64,000 bases of DNA from Podarcis raffonei (lineage: Eukaryota > Chordata > Lepidosauria > Squamata > Lacertidae): positions 23,908,069 through 23,972,068 of the forward strand of contig NC_070607.1 of assembly GCF_027172205.1 (NCBI RefSeq). The letters are read 5' to 3'. The position numbers and the translations under genes are program-made. How positions within the stretch are numbered: the first letter of the stretch is position 1; every line of letters starts with the position of its first letter. A model generated the notes under the pieces. The model saw only the letters and a list, made by a program, of their open reading frames with translations, was not told the DNA's origin and made no database searches. Positions 9,592-20,400 of the stretch are shown here, in pieces.

Positions 9592-10375
9592 TTGTTGTTG
9601 TTGTTGTTTATTGAATGTATAAACTGCCCTATATGCAGGGGTCTCAGGGCGGTTCACAGAGTAAAATCAAGATATAAAACCACAAAATATATACTAAAAA
9701 TAAAAACAACAACCCAATAGCCCCCCCCCAAAACCCACATTTTAAAAGGGCATAGGATGTAAACAGATCAACCAAAAAGGTAAAGGGTAAAGGGACCCCT
9801 GACCATTTGGTCCAGTCGTGACCGGTTCTGGGGTTGCGGCGCTCATCTTGCTTTATTGGCCGAGGGAGCCAGCGTACAGCTTCTGGGTCATGTGGCCAGC
9901 ATGACTAAGCCGCTTCTGGCAAACCAGAGCAGAGCACGGAAACGCCGTTTACCTTCCCGCTGGAGCGGTACCTATTTATCTACTTGCACTTTGATGTGCT
10001 TTCGAACTGCTAGGTTGGCAGGAGCTGGGACTGAACAACGGGAGCTCACCCCGTTGCGGGGATTCAAACCGCCAACCTTCTGATCAGCAAGTCCTAGGCT
10101 CTGTGGTTTAACCCACAGTGCCACCCGCGTCCCAGATCAACCAAAGGCCTGGTTAAAAAGGAACATTTTTGCCTGGCGCCTAAAGGTGTATAATGAAGGC
10201 GCCAGGCGGACTTCCCTGGGGAGAGCATTCCACAGATGGGGAGCCACTGCAGAGAAGGCCCGTTCTCATGTTACCACTCTCCACACCTCTCGAGGAGGAG
10301 GCGGCACATGAAGAAAGGCCTCAGAAGATGATCTCAGGGTCCAGGTAGGTTCATATGGAAAGAGATGGTCCTTGA
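9592..10375 (-). mobile_element. LINE 3' end (CR1/L2 clade), interrupted by a Sauria-type SINE
   Basis: It starts with 'tttattgaatgtataaactg' and 'gtctcagggcggttcacaga', the reverse of a LINE tail, and resumes after the SINE with 'ggcgccaggcggacttccct' and 'gagagcattccacagatggg'. The interruption is the SINE at 9777-10132. Confidence 0.7.
9777..10132 (-). mobile_element. Sauria/ACE-type SINE
   Basis: Read on the minus strand, a tRNA-like head (gacgcgggtggcactgtggg, B box 'ggtttgaatccc') leads to a body with 'aagtgcaagtagataaatag' and a 3' end 'ggtcaggggtccctttaccc'. An exact 13-bp duplication CAGATCAACCAAA flanks it (9764-9776 and 10133-10145). Confidence 0.9.
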
Positions 10376-11421
10376 GGTGTCTCAGCATGGTTTCTCCGTA
10401 CGCCAATGCCCACCAAAGAATGCTACCAGTTGGGGAGGGGGCTTCACCACGGTGAAGGAAGGTCCCAATGCCACAGCAGTTCCCCCTTTAGTGGTAGCTA
10501 GTGGGGAGCCTCAAAGCAGAGATTTTCTGTGCAGGGCACTTCCACTGCTATTCCCAATGAAGTTCACTGTTACCTTGTCCAAGTTATGAAAAATATAAAC
10601 GAGGGGGGGAAACGTTTGTCTTAGGCTTGTGTTGTACACGCTCCACCGATATGTGAATGGCAAATAGTTCCACAAAGACTTTTGTGGTTCGTGCAAATTG
10701 CTCCTACCCTTTTAATATGCTTGTTTCGTCCCACTGCTGTGGGGCTGGGAAATATTCCATTCCTTTTCTCCTCTCTATCCAACCCTCAGGCTTCCTTGCC
10801 CGACCCAACGTGAGGTAATATAGCCTTCCGTATGCCTACTTCCAAGATCAGGATGTTTGTCTAAATCCTACTAGAATGGGCATGGGCAAGGGGGGGGGGA
10901 TTGCTCCCTGCCCCGGAACCATAGCCCCAGGTTCACAGCTTTCATTTCTTTTGAAAAAGTAAGTTTTCAGCATCTGCAGAATTCAAGGTGAGGCACGATG
11001 TACAGGCACTACAAGTCTCATTTTTGTTTTGTTTTGTTTAAGAAGCTAGCCCCCTTTGCAGTGTTTCACTTTGCTCCTCACCCTCCCACCAAAAATTCCT
11101 GTGGACACTCATGAATGCAGTACAAATAGCCCACAATTACACTCAGCTGTGCGTTTGGAAGCTCCTCTCGGTCCTTCTAAATGTGGGATGAGATTTCTTT
11201 CTGCAGTTTAAAGGATGGGGCTTTAAAGGACACACATGCATTTTGGATAACGTCACATGAACATGAAGTAAAAACCTAGCACTGGAAACGCAATGAGTGC
11301 ATAGTAAAATAGGACTGCAAACACAGTCTCTGAGAACACATGCTCCGAGGTGAGCATTCTCAATTGTTCTCTGGTGTGGGAGATGTCTGTTCGGGAGGCG
11401 CAGAATCAGCTGCATGGTTAT

Positions 11422-11685
11422 TGTTAAGTTGTGGGTGAACATATCAGACGATACAGCGATTCTTCAGACAGCTCTTGTTTATTCACAGGCCAGAACAGAA
11501 CAGGGCTGAAGGGTTCAGCCAACCTGCTTATATAGAGCTCAACTACATGGCAACAGTAACAACTTTCTGTAACTATCCAATCACTGAACGTCACTTTCAA
11601 TTACTTATTTGCATATGCGGACCTGAGTGAAAACTATCTACAGTATCCCCCTGCTGGCCCAGGGTGAGAACTTGAGTACATAACA
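11422..11685 (-). mobile_element. Solo LTR of a retrovirus-like or Gypsy-like element
   Basis: The minus strand runs TGTTATGTACTC...CAACTTAACA, starting TG and ending CA, 264 bp. It has a TATA-like 'ctctatataagcagg', then AATAAA about 70 bp later, in the order of an LTR promoter and polyadenylation site. A perfect 5-bp duplication GTTAT flanks it (11417-11421 and 11686-11690). No internal genes are adjacent, so it is a solo LTR fossil. Clean ends suggest a moderate age. The family cannot be fixed without a library search. Confidence 0.85.
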
Positions 11686-11962
11686 GTTATTTGCTCAGCT
11701 AGTTTGCTTCTCCCATGATAGCTCCCTGAAGAGGTTCAATACAAGCATGGATGGCCACCACAGCTCCTGTGAGCAACACAGATGCTTTCCCATGTGCCCA
11801 AACAAGCCTTCGGTTGTGCATGCTTGCATGTGCTCATGGTTACAATGTGTGCACAGTTGTGGAGCATCACAGTTTGCAGATGTTTCCAGTGGGCCCCCAA
11901 AAGTAGGCAAGCCCTGGTCAGGAAGATGTTTGCTCTTACAAACTGGCCCTAACATTCAAGTA

Positions 11963-12184
11963 CAGTGGTACCTCGGATTAAGAACTTATTTTGTTCTGGA
12001 GGTCCGTTCCTAACCTGAAACTGTTCTTAACCTGAGGTACCACTTTAGCTAATGAAGCCTCCCGCTGCCGCCGCTGCACAATTTCTGTTCTCTCTCATCC
12101 TGAAGCAAAGTTCTTAACCCAAAGTACTATTTCTGGGTTAGCAGAGTCTGTAACCAGAAGCGTCTGTAACCTGAGGTACCACTG
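11963..12184 (-). mobile_element. Tigger-like MITE, family A
   Basis: Ends CAGTGGTACCTCGGATTAAG and CTGAGGTACCACTG with TA on both sides. Inverted relative to the copies at 3.5, 7.1 and 55.6 kb. A dinucleotide tract starts only 7 bp after its right end. Confidence 0.88.
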
Positions 12185-12187
12185 TAA

Positions 12188-12191
<4 letters not shown>

Positions 12192-12251
<60 letters not shown>

Positions 12252-12252
12252 A
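12192..12252. repeat. (TC)n(TG)n compound microsatellite
   Basis: About 43 bp of TC is followed by about 18 bp of TG, then a few 'agatgtat' units. A minus-strand ORF across it is an artefact. Confidence 0.95.
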
Positions 12253-12740
12253 GATGTATAGAGATGTATAGAGATGTATATAAATACATGTATATAAATG
12301 TATTTATTTAGTTATGAAAATATTTCTATATATTTTATAAGTGTAGGATTTGGGGGGGGGAATCAACAGATTCTTTTCCCCCCAACTATAAATGAGAAGT
12401 TTTTGTTTTTTAAAAAAAGAACTGTATATTGCACAACCTAAAGAAAATGTGATACATGAGTGAGTGAGGTCCAGGATAGCATGAGCAGGCTTCCCCTTCC
12501 TCCTGCAGCCCCCCCAATCTGCTCCAGATGATTGAGAAACCTGCTAGATTGGCTTTTGCGCCTGTGGGGGTGGGGTAAAGATGTGTGGAGAAGAGAAACC
12601 AGAGGTTGTATTGCACAAGTGGAATTCCATTGCACAAGTGGGGAGATGTCACCGGATGCTACCCATAATTAGGAATCTCAAAAACAGACAACTTTTGACA
12701 AAGTGCTGCAATATACTTGGTGGTGGTGGTTATTTTTAAA

Positions 12741-13370
12741 TGAATAACAATAGAGCAACAACAGGGATTAGGGAAGAGTATAAGAATATCCTGTCCAGTC
12801 CAGCATTCTGTTCCCATTGTGGGCACCACATGTCCATGCGAAGCCTGCAAGCAGAACATAAATGCAATAGCTCTCTCCGCAACCTGGACTCTATGGCAAG
12901 CGATATTCAGATGCATGGTGCCTCCAGTTCGGGAGATCATATTCATCAAGGTTAAACAACATTTGTCTAATCCCCTTTTAAAGCCATCCAAGTTGGCTTG
13001 TGGTTGCAAATTCCATAGTTGTGACTATGTGCTGTGTGAAGTGGTACTTCCTTTTGTCTGTTCTGAATCTTCTAGTATTCAGCTTTGCTGGATGGCCCCA
13101 GCTTCTTCTAGTATTTTGAGAAAGGGAGAAAAAGGCCTCCCTATTTACTTTATCCACAACATGCTTGGTTTCAGACACATCTATCATGTCCATCCCCCGT
13201 TACTCACTCCCCCCCCAAAGCCAGAAAATGTTAGGCTCTTTCTTCATGTTCCTCATGATCACTGTGGTTTCCTTATTCAGAACCTTTCCAGCTCTTCAAT
13301 ACCTTGTTTGAGATGTGGCCATTAGAACTGTACACAGTATTCCCAAGTGCGCTTGCACATGGTGAGATAA
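12741..13370 (-). mobile_element. CR1-like LINE fragment
   Basis: The stretch contains 'aattccatagttgtgactat', 'gtgctgtgtgaagtggtact' and 'cttttgtctgttctgaatct', then 'agaactgtacacagtattcc', in the order of the CR1-type repeat widespread in amniotes (in antisense). ORFs of up to 168 codons here are by-products of the repeat. Confidence 0.7.
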
Positions 13371-13518
13371 CATTTCAGCTATTATGGTCACCTAGAGTTT
13401 TCATCTTATCAAAGCACCAACATGAACAAATGAAATAATCAACTCTTGATAGATTAAATATCCCTTAAAACAGATGTAATGGAATTTATTCCTATCCTAC
13501 CTGCATGCTTCTATAACC

Positions 13519-13726
13519 CAGAACTTTCCAAACTTTTCAAGTTGGTGACCAACTTTTTAGATACGCATCATTTCCCGACACAGTAATTCAGTTTTCCTCT
13601 AATCCTTTTTAAAAAAACTAATCCTTTCCCAACCCTGGGCAGATCGCAGGGAGCATTCTCGTGACACACCTACACATTGCAGCCGACACACTAAACATGT
13701 CACAACACACGGTTTGGAAAGCTCTG
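13519..13726. mobile_element. hAT MITE/fragment with CAGA..TTTCCAAAC ends
   Basis: Terminal repeats CAGAACTTTCCAAAC and GTTTGGAAAGCTCTG are flanked by CTATAACC (13511-13518) and CTATAGCC (13727-13734), a 7/8 match to a hAT 8-bp duplication. The interior 'ttggtgaccaactttttaga' is typical of this reptile family. Confidence 0.8.
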
Positions 13727-14149
13727 CTATAGCCAATGGCCACAGTCCTACTCAAGGTTAGGTGCAGGGATACGTGCATTTACTTCAACTGGCTTAAATA
13801 CATCTACCGCTGTATTGAACTGTGGCCAGTATAACCTCAGCTAAACTCCACACAGTATGATGTTGCTCTGCAGATAAGCATTAGCAACACTGCTGAAATA
13901 ATTAACCTTTGTGCTAGCTATAGTATGGCTCCAAAGTAAAAATAGCCAATCAGATCTGCAGTACAAACACATCATATTTTTAATCAGGCAAATCAGCATA
14001 TTCTCCTGCAATGCTGAAGGTGTAACTGGCTAATCTCACTTTTGAGTGATTTATTGCACTGAGATAGTGGCACAGTTGGATATGAGACCAAACCATATTC
14101 TAAGTGCATAGAACAAGCACGGCTTATATATCATCAGCGGACTGAAGCC

Positions 14150-14489
14150 ACTGTGTTCTTTGAGACAGAGCCTAGGACTCACCGATCCGAAGGTCAGTGG
14201 TTCGAATCCCTGTGACGGGGTGAGCTCCCATTGCTTGGTCCCTGCTCCTGCCAACCTAGCCGTTCAAAAGCATGTCAAAGTGCAAGTAGATAAATAGGTA
14301 CCGCTCCGGCGGGAAGGTAAACGGCGTTTCCATGCGCTGCTCTGGTTCGCCAGAAGCGGCTTGGTCATGCTGGCCACATGACCCGGAAGCTGTACGCCGG
14401 CTCCCTCGGCCAATAACGCGAGATGAGTGCCGCAACCCCAGAGTCGGTCACGACTGGACCTAATGGTCAGGGGTCCCTTTACCTTTACC
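14150..14489 (+). mobile_element. Sauria/ACE-type SINE
   Basis: It runs from 'gcctaggactcaccgatccg' with B box 'ggttcgaatccc', through 'agtgcaagtagataaatagg', to 'aggggtccctttaccttta'. The first bases of the head are decayed. Confidence 0.88.
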
Positions 14490-15109
14490 AATAATAACGT
14501 GGGCATATAGCGGACCACGTGAGCTCTGACTGTTTGTGTCTCCTTGCCAGAACTGGTCTATAAGCTCAATTCCACTCCTTTGTGACCAGATTCTCCCCAC
14601 AGGAAAATTGGCTTTGTTGTCAAGCTGAAATGAAGACACTCCTTGACTGGACCACCCTGCTGAAGGTAGCCTGAGAGCATTTCCACTCTTCATTATTTGA
14701 ATAACATTGCAGAATCATCACACAAACATAACCTCCCTATCGGACTCTCTCATCTCCTTCCATCAATGAAGGAAGATAACAACATTGCAACCTTCCCTAG
14801 ATAGAAAGCGACACAGTAAAAAGCTCCTCCTAATGCAGACTGAGTCTGGTTCATGGTAACACACCGAAACTCACCCAGCCCTCCTTGCCCCATCTTTATT
14901 TGGGTTTCCATAATAGTTGAATTTGGCCTATTGGTAGTAGAAGTGGAGAAAGGGCTGTAGCCCTTGTGCCCCCTTTTGTAGGCTTCCCAGAGGCATCTAG
15001 TCAGCCAGTGTTAGGAACCATGATGTGGGAACCACCAAATGTGCCTTGTTGGGCCTGATGCACTAGGGCAGGGGAGCAGAAACATATGGTTTTCTTATAT
15101 GTGCTGGAA

Positions 15110-15245
15110 CAGGCTTCCTCAAGCTTGGCCCTCCAGATGTTTTTGGCCTACAACTCTCATGATTCCTAGCTAGCAAGAACGGTGGTCAGGGATGATGGGA
15201 ATTGTAGTCTCAAAACATCTGGAGGACTGAGTTTGAGGAAGCCTG
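15110..15245. mobile_element. Foldback hAT MITE (CAGGCTTCCTCAAGCTTGGC)
   Basis: It is a near-complete palindrome from CAGGCTTCCTCAAGC to GTTTGAGGAAGCCTG. Exact 8-bp duplications TGCTGGAA lie at 15102-15109 and 15246-15253. The 136 bp hold no ORF. Confidence 0.9.
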
Positions 15246-15247
15246 TG

Positions 15248-15316
15248 CTGGAAGCTGCCCAGAGTGGCTGGGAAAACCCAGCCAGATGGGCAGGGTATAA
15301 ATATTATTATTATTAT
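15248..15316 (+). mobile_element. LINE 3' tail remnant
   Basis: 'gcccagagtggctgggaaaa' then 'cccagccagatgggcagggt' and an ATT repeat tail; the last about 70 bp of the CR1/L2-clade LINE. Confidence 0.75.
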
Positions 15317-15418
15317 GCCTCTCTGAGCTGAGGCAGGGACATGGAAGAGCAGCAGGGAGGCGACTGCAAAACACCTTCGCTAGGAATGCATTTTCATATT
15401 TCAGAGAAATATCCAGTA

Positions 15419-15659
15419 CAGTGGTACCTCAGGTTAAGTACTTAATTCATTCCGGAGGTCTGTACTTAACCTGAAGCTGTTCTTAACCTGAAGCACCGAT
15501 TAGCTAATGGGGCCTCCTGCTGCCGCTGCACCGCTGCTGCACAATTTCTGTTCTCATCCTGAAGCAAAGTTCTTAACCTGAAGCACTATTTCTGGGTTAG
15601 CGGAGTCTGTAACCTGAAGCGTATGTAACCTGAAGCGTATGTAACCTGAGGTACCTCTG
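15419..15659 (-). mobile_element. Tigger-like MITE, family A
   Basis: Ends CAGTGGTACCTCAGG and CTGAGGTACCTCTG with TA on both sides. The segment 'gaagcgtatgtaacct' is tandemly doubled near the right end, which other copies lack. It lies about 0.3 kb upstream of the MTF2 CpG island. Confidence 0.87.
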
Positions 15660-15671
15660 TATACAGTATAA

Positions 15672-15850
15672 CCAGTGCTTTTTTGGGGGGGACACAGGGG
15701 CACGCATACCCCTAAACATTTTGTGAATCTTTGTACTTTTGTCCATTTACTGTATTCATTTTTCCTGATTCGAACTATAAAATGGTGATTTTCTTGAGTC
15801 AAAATGAGAGTACCCCTAAACTTTTTTTTTTAAGGAAAAAAAGAGCACCG
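15672..15850 (+). mobile_element. MITE of the CCAGTGCTTTTT family, copy 2
   Basis: It starts CCAGTGCTTTTTTGG and ends AAAAAAAGAGCACC, giving short inverted ends. The interior matches 820-988 closely ('gaatctttgtacttttgtcc', 'gtcaaaatgagagtacccct'). Flanks CAGTATAA and GAGTATTA match at 6 of 8 positions, weakly consistent with hAT. Confidence 0.75.
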
Positions 15851-16307
15851 AGTATTATCGCTGTTAGGCAAGAGCAGAAGCTGTCCACTTCGGTCTCGAA
15901 GCTAAATGCTCTGCCTACGCCTTGTTTCCTAAAAACACATTCCCGATTTCCTTCCAACACTCTCTACCCGCGCTGAAGAGTTCGCTAAAAAAGACGCGGA
16001 GGAGGAGGGAGCCGTGTCTCTCTCTTAAAATAATCCCTCTTTGTTCACCCGCAGACAAGGCACTCTTGCGGCCCCGTGTCCTTCCGCACGCAGCTAGAAG
16101 CGGGCGGGTTGGTTGGTTGGTTGGCTGCCTGGCTGCCTCCTGCTCTCGCGCTCCCTCGCCCCGCCCCTCGCCGAAGGTGATTCGGCGCGAGGCCGGGGCC
16201 GGCGCGTGGGAGGGGCCGCCGCCGCCGCCGTTGTTGCCGTTGGAAAGCGGCTCCTTTTGTGTTTTCCCCCACAATGCACCAGCGCCTCCTCCTCCTCCGC
16301 GGGAAAG

Positions 16308-16320
16308 CAAAATGGCGAAG
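16308..16320 (+). promoter_or_regulatory. YY1-like motif
   Basis: CAAAATGGCGAAG matches the YY1 core AANATGGCG, about 230 bp upstream of the MTF2 start codon in the CpG island. YY1 sites of this form are common near TATA-less starts. Confidence 0.5.
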
Positions 16321-16546
16321 GGCTGCGGTGGAGGCGAAGGGCTGCCTGTGAGGCTGCCTTGAGCTTCGTCCTCGTCCAGCCCACCCCCCTCCCCGGTCCA
16401 ACGGCCCTATAGAGCCCCCCAGCACCACCCCCGTGAGGCGGTTGGTTCGCGAGGAGCCCGGCCGGCGGGAGGCTTCTCTCGGGAGGAGCGCGTTGAGCTC
16501 ACTTGATTTCCCTGTATGAAGCGGGTGGCCCCACCGGAGAGACCGA

Positions 16547-16551
16547 ATGAG
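16547..16551 (+). CDS. MTF2: MTF2 coding exon 1 (5 coding bases)
   Basis: Only ATGAG is coding; donor GTGGGT follows. It supplies M1 and two bases of R2, exactly as needed by exon 2. The 5' UTR precedes it. Confidence 0.88.
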
Positions 16552-17407
16552 GTGGGTGAAGGGAGCGGGTAGGGTAGCCGGGGAGGGGGAGGGGGGTCCC
16601 GGGAAGGGGAAGGGAAGCCCCCCCCCCCCGGCTGGCGCAGGGAGCGGGAGAAAGAGCTCGGCTCCGTCTCCCCTCCCCTCCGCGCCCTCAGTTTCCTCCG
16701 CTGGCTGGATTTCCTTTCTCTGTTCTCCCCAAATCCGGTTTTGTTGGGTGGAGGGAACCGACATCACGAAGGCCTCTCTCTCTCTTCCACCCCTACCCTC
16801 CACTACGACCTTATTTTTAATTGTGCTTTGATAAAAGAAGGCGGGGAGGGGTGTGTTTGGGTAATATTACTGGCGACAGAAAAGCTGCATTTGTGGGTTT
16901 GAAGAGGCTTCTGGTTGTATTCCCCCTCCCCACCTCCCAACCTGGAGACCAAAACAAAGGCGAGGGCCTCCCGGGTGGGGGTGGGGAAGAGGGTGGCACT
17001 TTGATAGCTCGTGGCGACCTCGACTCCCAGAGAACGGGGAAGTTTCCTGGCTTTGTTGATCCGTACCTATGAACGAGCCGCGGCGCTTTGTTGTTGTTTT
17101 TTGTTATGATCGTCGCTCTTTGCCTGTGTAGATGTTTATGTGGTGTTTAGAAAATGAGGGGGCCCGGTAATTTTAGACTCTGGATTTGCAAAAAACCAAA
17201 ACCCAACAACCCCCAATAAAGATGGTATTGCATATTATTTCAAAGGGTGCTCGTTACTCTCCTCCTTCTCTTCATCTCATGTTTATAGTTTTAACACATT
17301 TTAGCAGCCCTGAGATAGATAAATGGCCACACACACAGTGAGTCTTCTAAAGAGGTCCCGTGGAATATGTGTACTCTGTATCCGTGGGGCCTCTTTTAAA
17401 GGACTCA

Positions 17408-17444
<37 letters not shown>

Positions 17445-20400
17445 TGTACACATACACACATGCTTCTGATCATGCACAGAATTCCATGCCTTAAATAATT
17501 AACTGTGGCCATATAGGTTGATAGCTATATAGGTTGGTAGAGCATGAGACTTTTAATCTCAGGGTCATAGGCTCGATCCTCATGATGGGCAAAAGATTCC
17601 TGCATTGCAGGGGGTAGGACTAGATAATTCCTTGTAGTCCCTTCCTACTTGTGATTAATTGCAATTTCTGTCCACCTGCTGTTTGCTTAGTGGTCTTGGT
17701 TTAATGTCCTTCCGCTGTCACTTAACCGCTATTGCAATGCATTTTATGTTATTTTTTTCCTTTGATGTGGATAGCACAGATTACATTATTCTGGTTTTCA
17801 AATGTTACTGTGCCACTCATCTCAGTGTTTTGGTGGTTTGTTCCTTATGTGAAAAGCAGGTTCAGTTCATGAATTAAATTGAGGGTGTCCTTTCCTTTGG
17901 GGGAAAATCAGTTTCACAAGCTTTTAACTCATTTCTGGGATGCTAAATTCTCCACTATGACTGCCAGCCTCTCTTTAGAATTCCTGAACTCCAGGTGCTC
18001 TTGTGGCAGTATGGTGGAATTGGAGGAGCAGTATGTAAGAAAACTATCTTGAGAAAGTCCAGATTAGTGGGGCATGGCAACCCTCCTGGTGAACAAAGGT
18101 AATAGGTGTATATATATATCCCACCCTTTCTCTGAGGAGCTCAAGGCAGCATACATGGGTCTCTCCACACCCTTTTATCCTTGCAGTAACCCTGAAGATG
18201 GTTAGGCTGAGTAAGTATAGTGCGATCGCATCTTGCACAGTGGGTACGTTTTGGGGGTGGTGCGCATACACAAAAATACATATACAGTGGTACCTCGGGT
18301 TAAGTACTTAATTCGCTCTGGAGGTCCGTTCTTAAACTGAAACTGTTCTTAACCTGAAGCACCACTTTAGCTAATGGGGCCTCCTGCTGCTGCCGCGCCA
18401 CCGGAGCACGATTTCTGTTCTCATCCTGAAGCAAAGTTCTTAACCTGAAGCACTATTTCTGGGTTAGCGGAGTCTGTAACCTGAAGCGTATGTAACCCAA
18501 GGTACCACTGTACTTTGAACCGCTTCGATGAAAGCAATCTTACCTTCTGGACCTGATGCACCAAATGGGTCTTACTCCAACAAGCAAGGCAGAGCGCTTT
18601 TAAGTTGTCAGTCTTGCTTACCAGACTCTGGGAGGCTCTCAGAAGATCTCATGAGAGGCACCCATAGCCTGGTAAGCAAGACCAAGAGCTTAAAAACTTT
18701 CCACCCTAGGAAAACCCTGTGCAAGAAGAGCTTTTAAGCTCTTCAGCTTCCATGCATTTAAATTGTGTGATTTCAAGCAGCTGGCCTTCAACTGCATAAA
18801 GCTGAAATTGCATGTGTTAAATGTGTGTAAGTTGCAGGTTACCCGTACAGGCAGTCATTGTGACAGCCCAATAACCAAGCCTCCACTAACACTATACAAT
18901 GAAAAATGTCAGTTATTCTTTGGTGAAGAAAAAAAGAGCCAGTATTCTGAAAGAGCAACATATCTCAACCTTGGGGCCCCAAATGCTGGACGACAACTCC
19001 CATCATCCCTAGCTAGCAGGACCAGTGGTCAGGGATGATGGGAGTTGTAGTCCCAACAACATCTGGGGACCTAAGGTTGAGAAAGGCTGGTTAGAGGTTA
19101 AGAGTAGGAGGTCTTTGGAGAGTTGGATTCAAGTGCTTCTTCAGCTGTGAAGATTACTGGGTTCCCATGAGCTAGCTCAGGGTCAGCAAGGTTTACCTTG
19201 CCTGGGCCGGTTCACTCCAGTGGAGATCCCACCGTGGGCCGGATTGTGCACGTGTGTGAGCGTGCATGCGATTTCCGGCACCGCGAAAATGAGTCCCCGC
19301 ACCGTGTTGCACTGGTTTAGCACAGCGTGGGGGCTCGCCAAGCGGGTGGCTCCGTTCGAGGGCAGGTCATGGGCCAGTTAAACAACCCCCATGGACCGCT
19401 TGTGGCCCATGGGCCTTAGGTTTCCTACCCCTGGACTAGCTAGTCACTTAGTCTTCGCCTAATTTCTTCACAAGATTGTTGAGAAGAAAAAGAGTTTGGA
19501 TCTGATATCCTGCTTTCTCACTACCCTAAGGAGCCTCAAAGCTGCTAACAATCTCCTTTCCCTTCCTCCCCCACAACAAACACTCTGGGTAAGTGGGGCT
19601 GAGAGACTTCAGAGAAATGTGACTAGCCCAAGGTCACCCAGCAGCTGCATGTGGAGGAGCAGGGAATCGAACCAGCCATGTAGGGTGCCTTGAGCTCCTT
19701 GCAAGAAATATAGTATATAATTAATTTATTAAAAATATATTCCAGGTAGGTGTTATTTATCTACTGGAATATTTTGGTAATTAATCTCACTTGATTTAAC
19801 AAGAGGTTGCGGGGACTGCAGGCTTACTGAGGGTACATTAGCATGGGACTGGGTATTGGGGAAGCATATTTTTTCTGATATATTAATTGGTATATTCAAG
19901 CTAAGTGCACCCCTGCATTGTCTTTCTGCACGTTTGCACAACAAATGAAAGAAATTGTGGATTCAGTGATAGTAATAAAATCAACACATGGGAGCTTGGT
20001 TGCTTGTGAAGCCCACAAACCAGGGGGAGCATAGCAGCCTCAAACTTCTGTGTAAAAAAGTAAGGTAGTCACTTCCTACAAAGTTCATTGCACAGCACAC
20101 AGTTCCTTACCTGCTCTATTTAGCTGTTTATTTACACACTTATTATATCACTTTTAACTACAGTAACCCCTAAGTAGTTTACACCCACACTGTCCTTGTT
20201 GTCCACCTTAAGGGTTCTAGGTGGAGGTCTTCCTAGCTAGAATATACACAATTGTTAGAACTAGAACTGCCTGGGACTGAACATGTTATATTATATGCAA
20301 AAACATGAAATGTACCGTATTTTTCGCTCTATAAGATGCACCAGACCGCAAGACGCATCTAGTTTTTGGAGGAGGAAAACAAGAAAAAAAAATTCTGAAT

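Larger units (their letters stand above)
15950..16700. promoter_or_regulatory. CpG island, MTF2 promoter and first exon
   Basis: Very CG-rich sequence ('gccgccgccgccg', 'cggccggcggg') with GC boxes and CACAATGCACC surrounds the MTF2 initiation codon at 16547. No TATA box was seen, as usual for such promoters. Long antisense ORFs here are GC-driven artefacts. The transcription start cannot be fixed from sequence. Confidence 0.85.

Noticed and set aside
12819-13325. A 168-codon ORF
   Set aside because: The DNA matches a CR1-type repeat in antisense, so the frame is fortuitous.
16045-16803. A 252-codon antisense ORF in the MTF2 CpG island
   Set aside because: It is Pro/Arg/Gly-rich and overlaps other long frames on both strands, as expected where stop codons are rare in GC-rich DNA. 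It has no domain and no splice partner.
17520-17595. A tRNA-Lys(UUU) gene
   Set aside because: The D-arm and anticodon region match, but the acceptor stem does not pair and a CR1-like tail follows, so it is a SINE.
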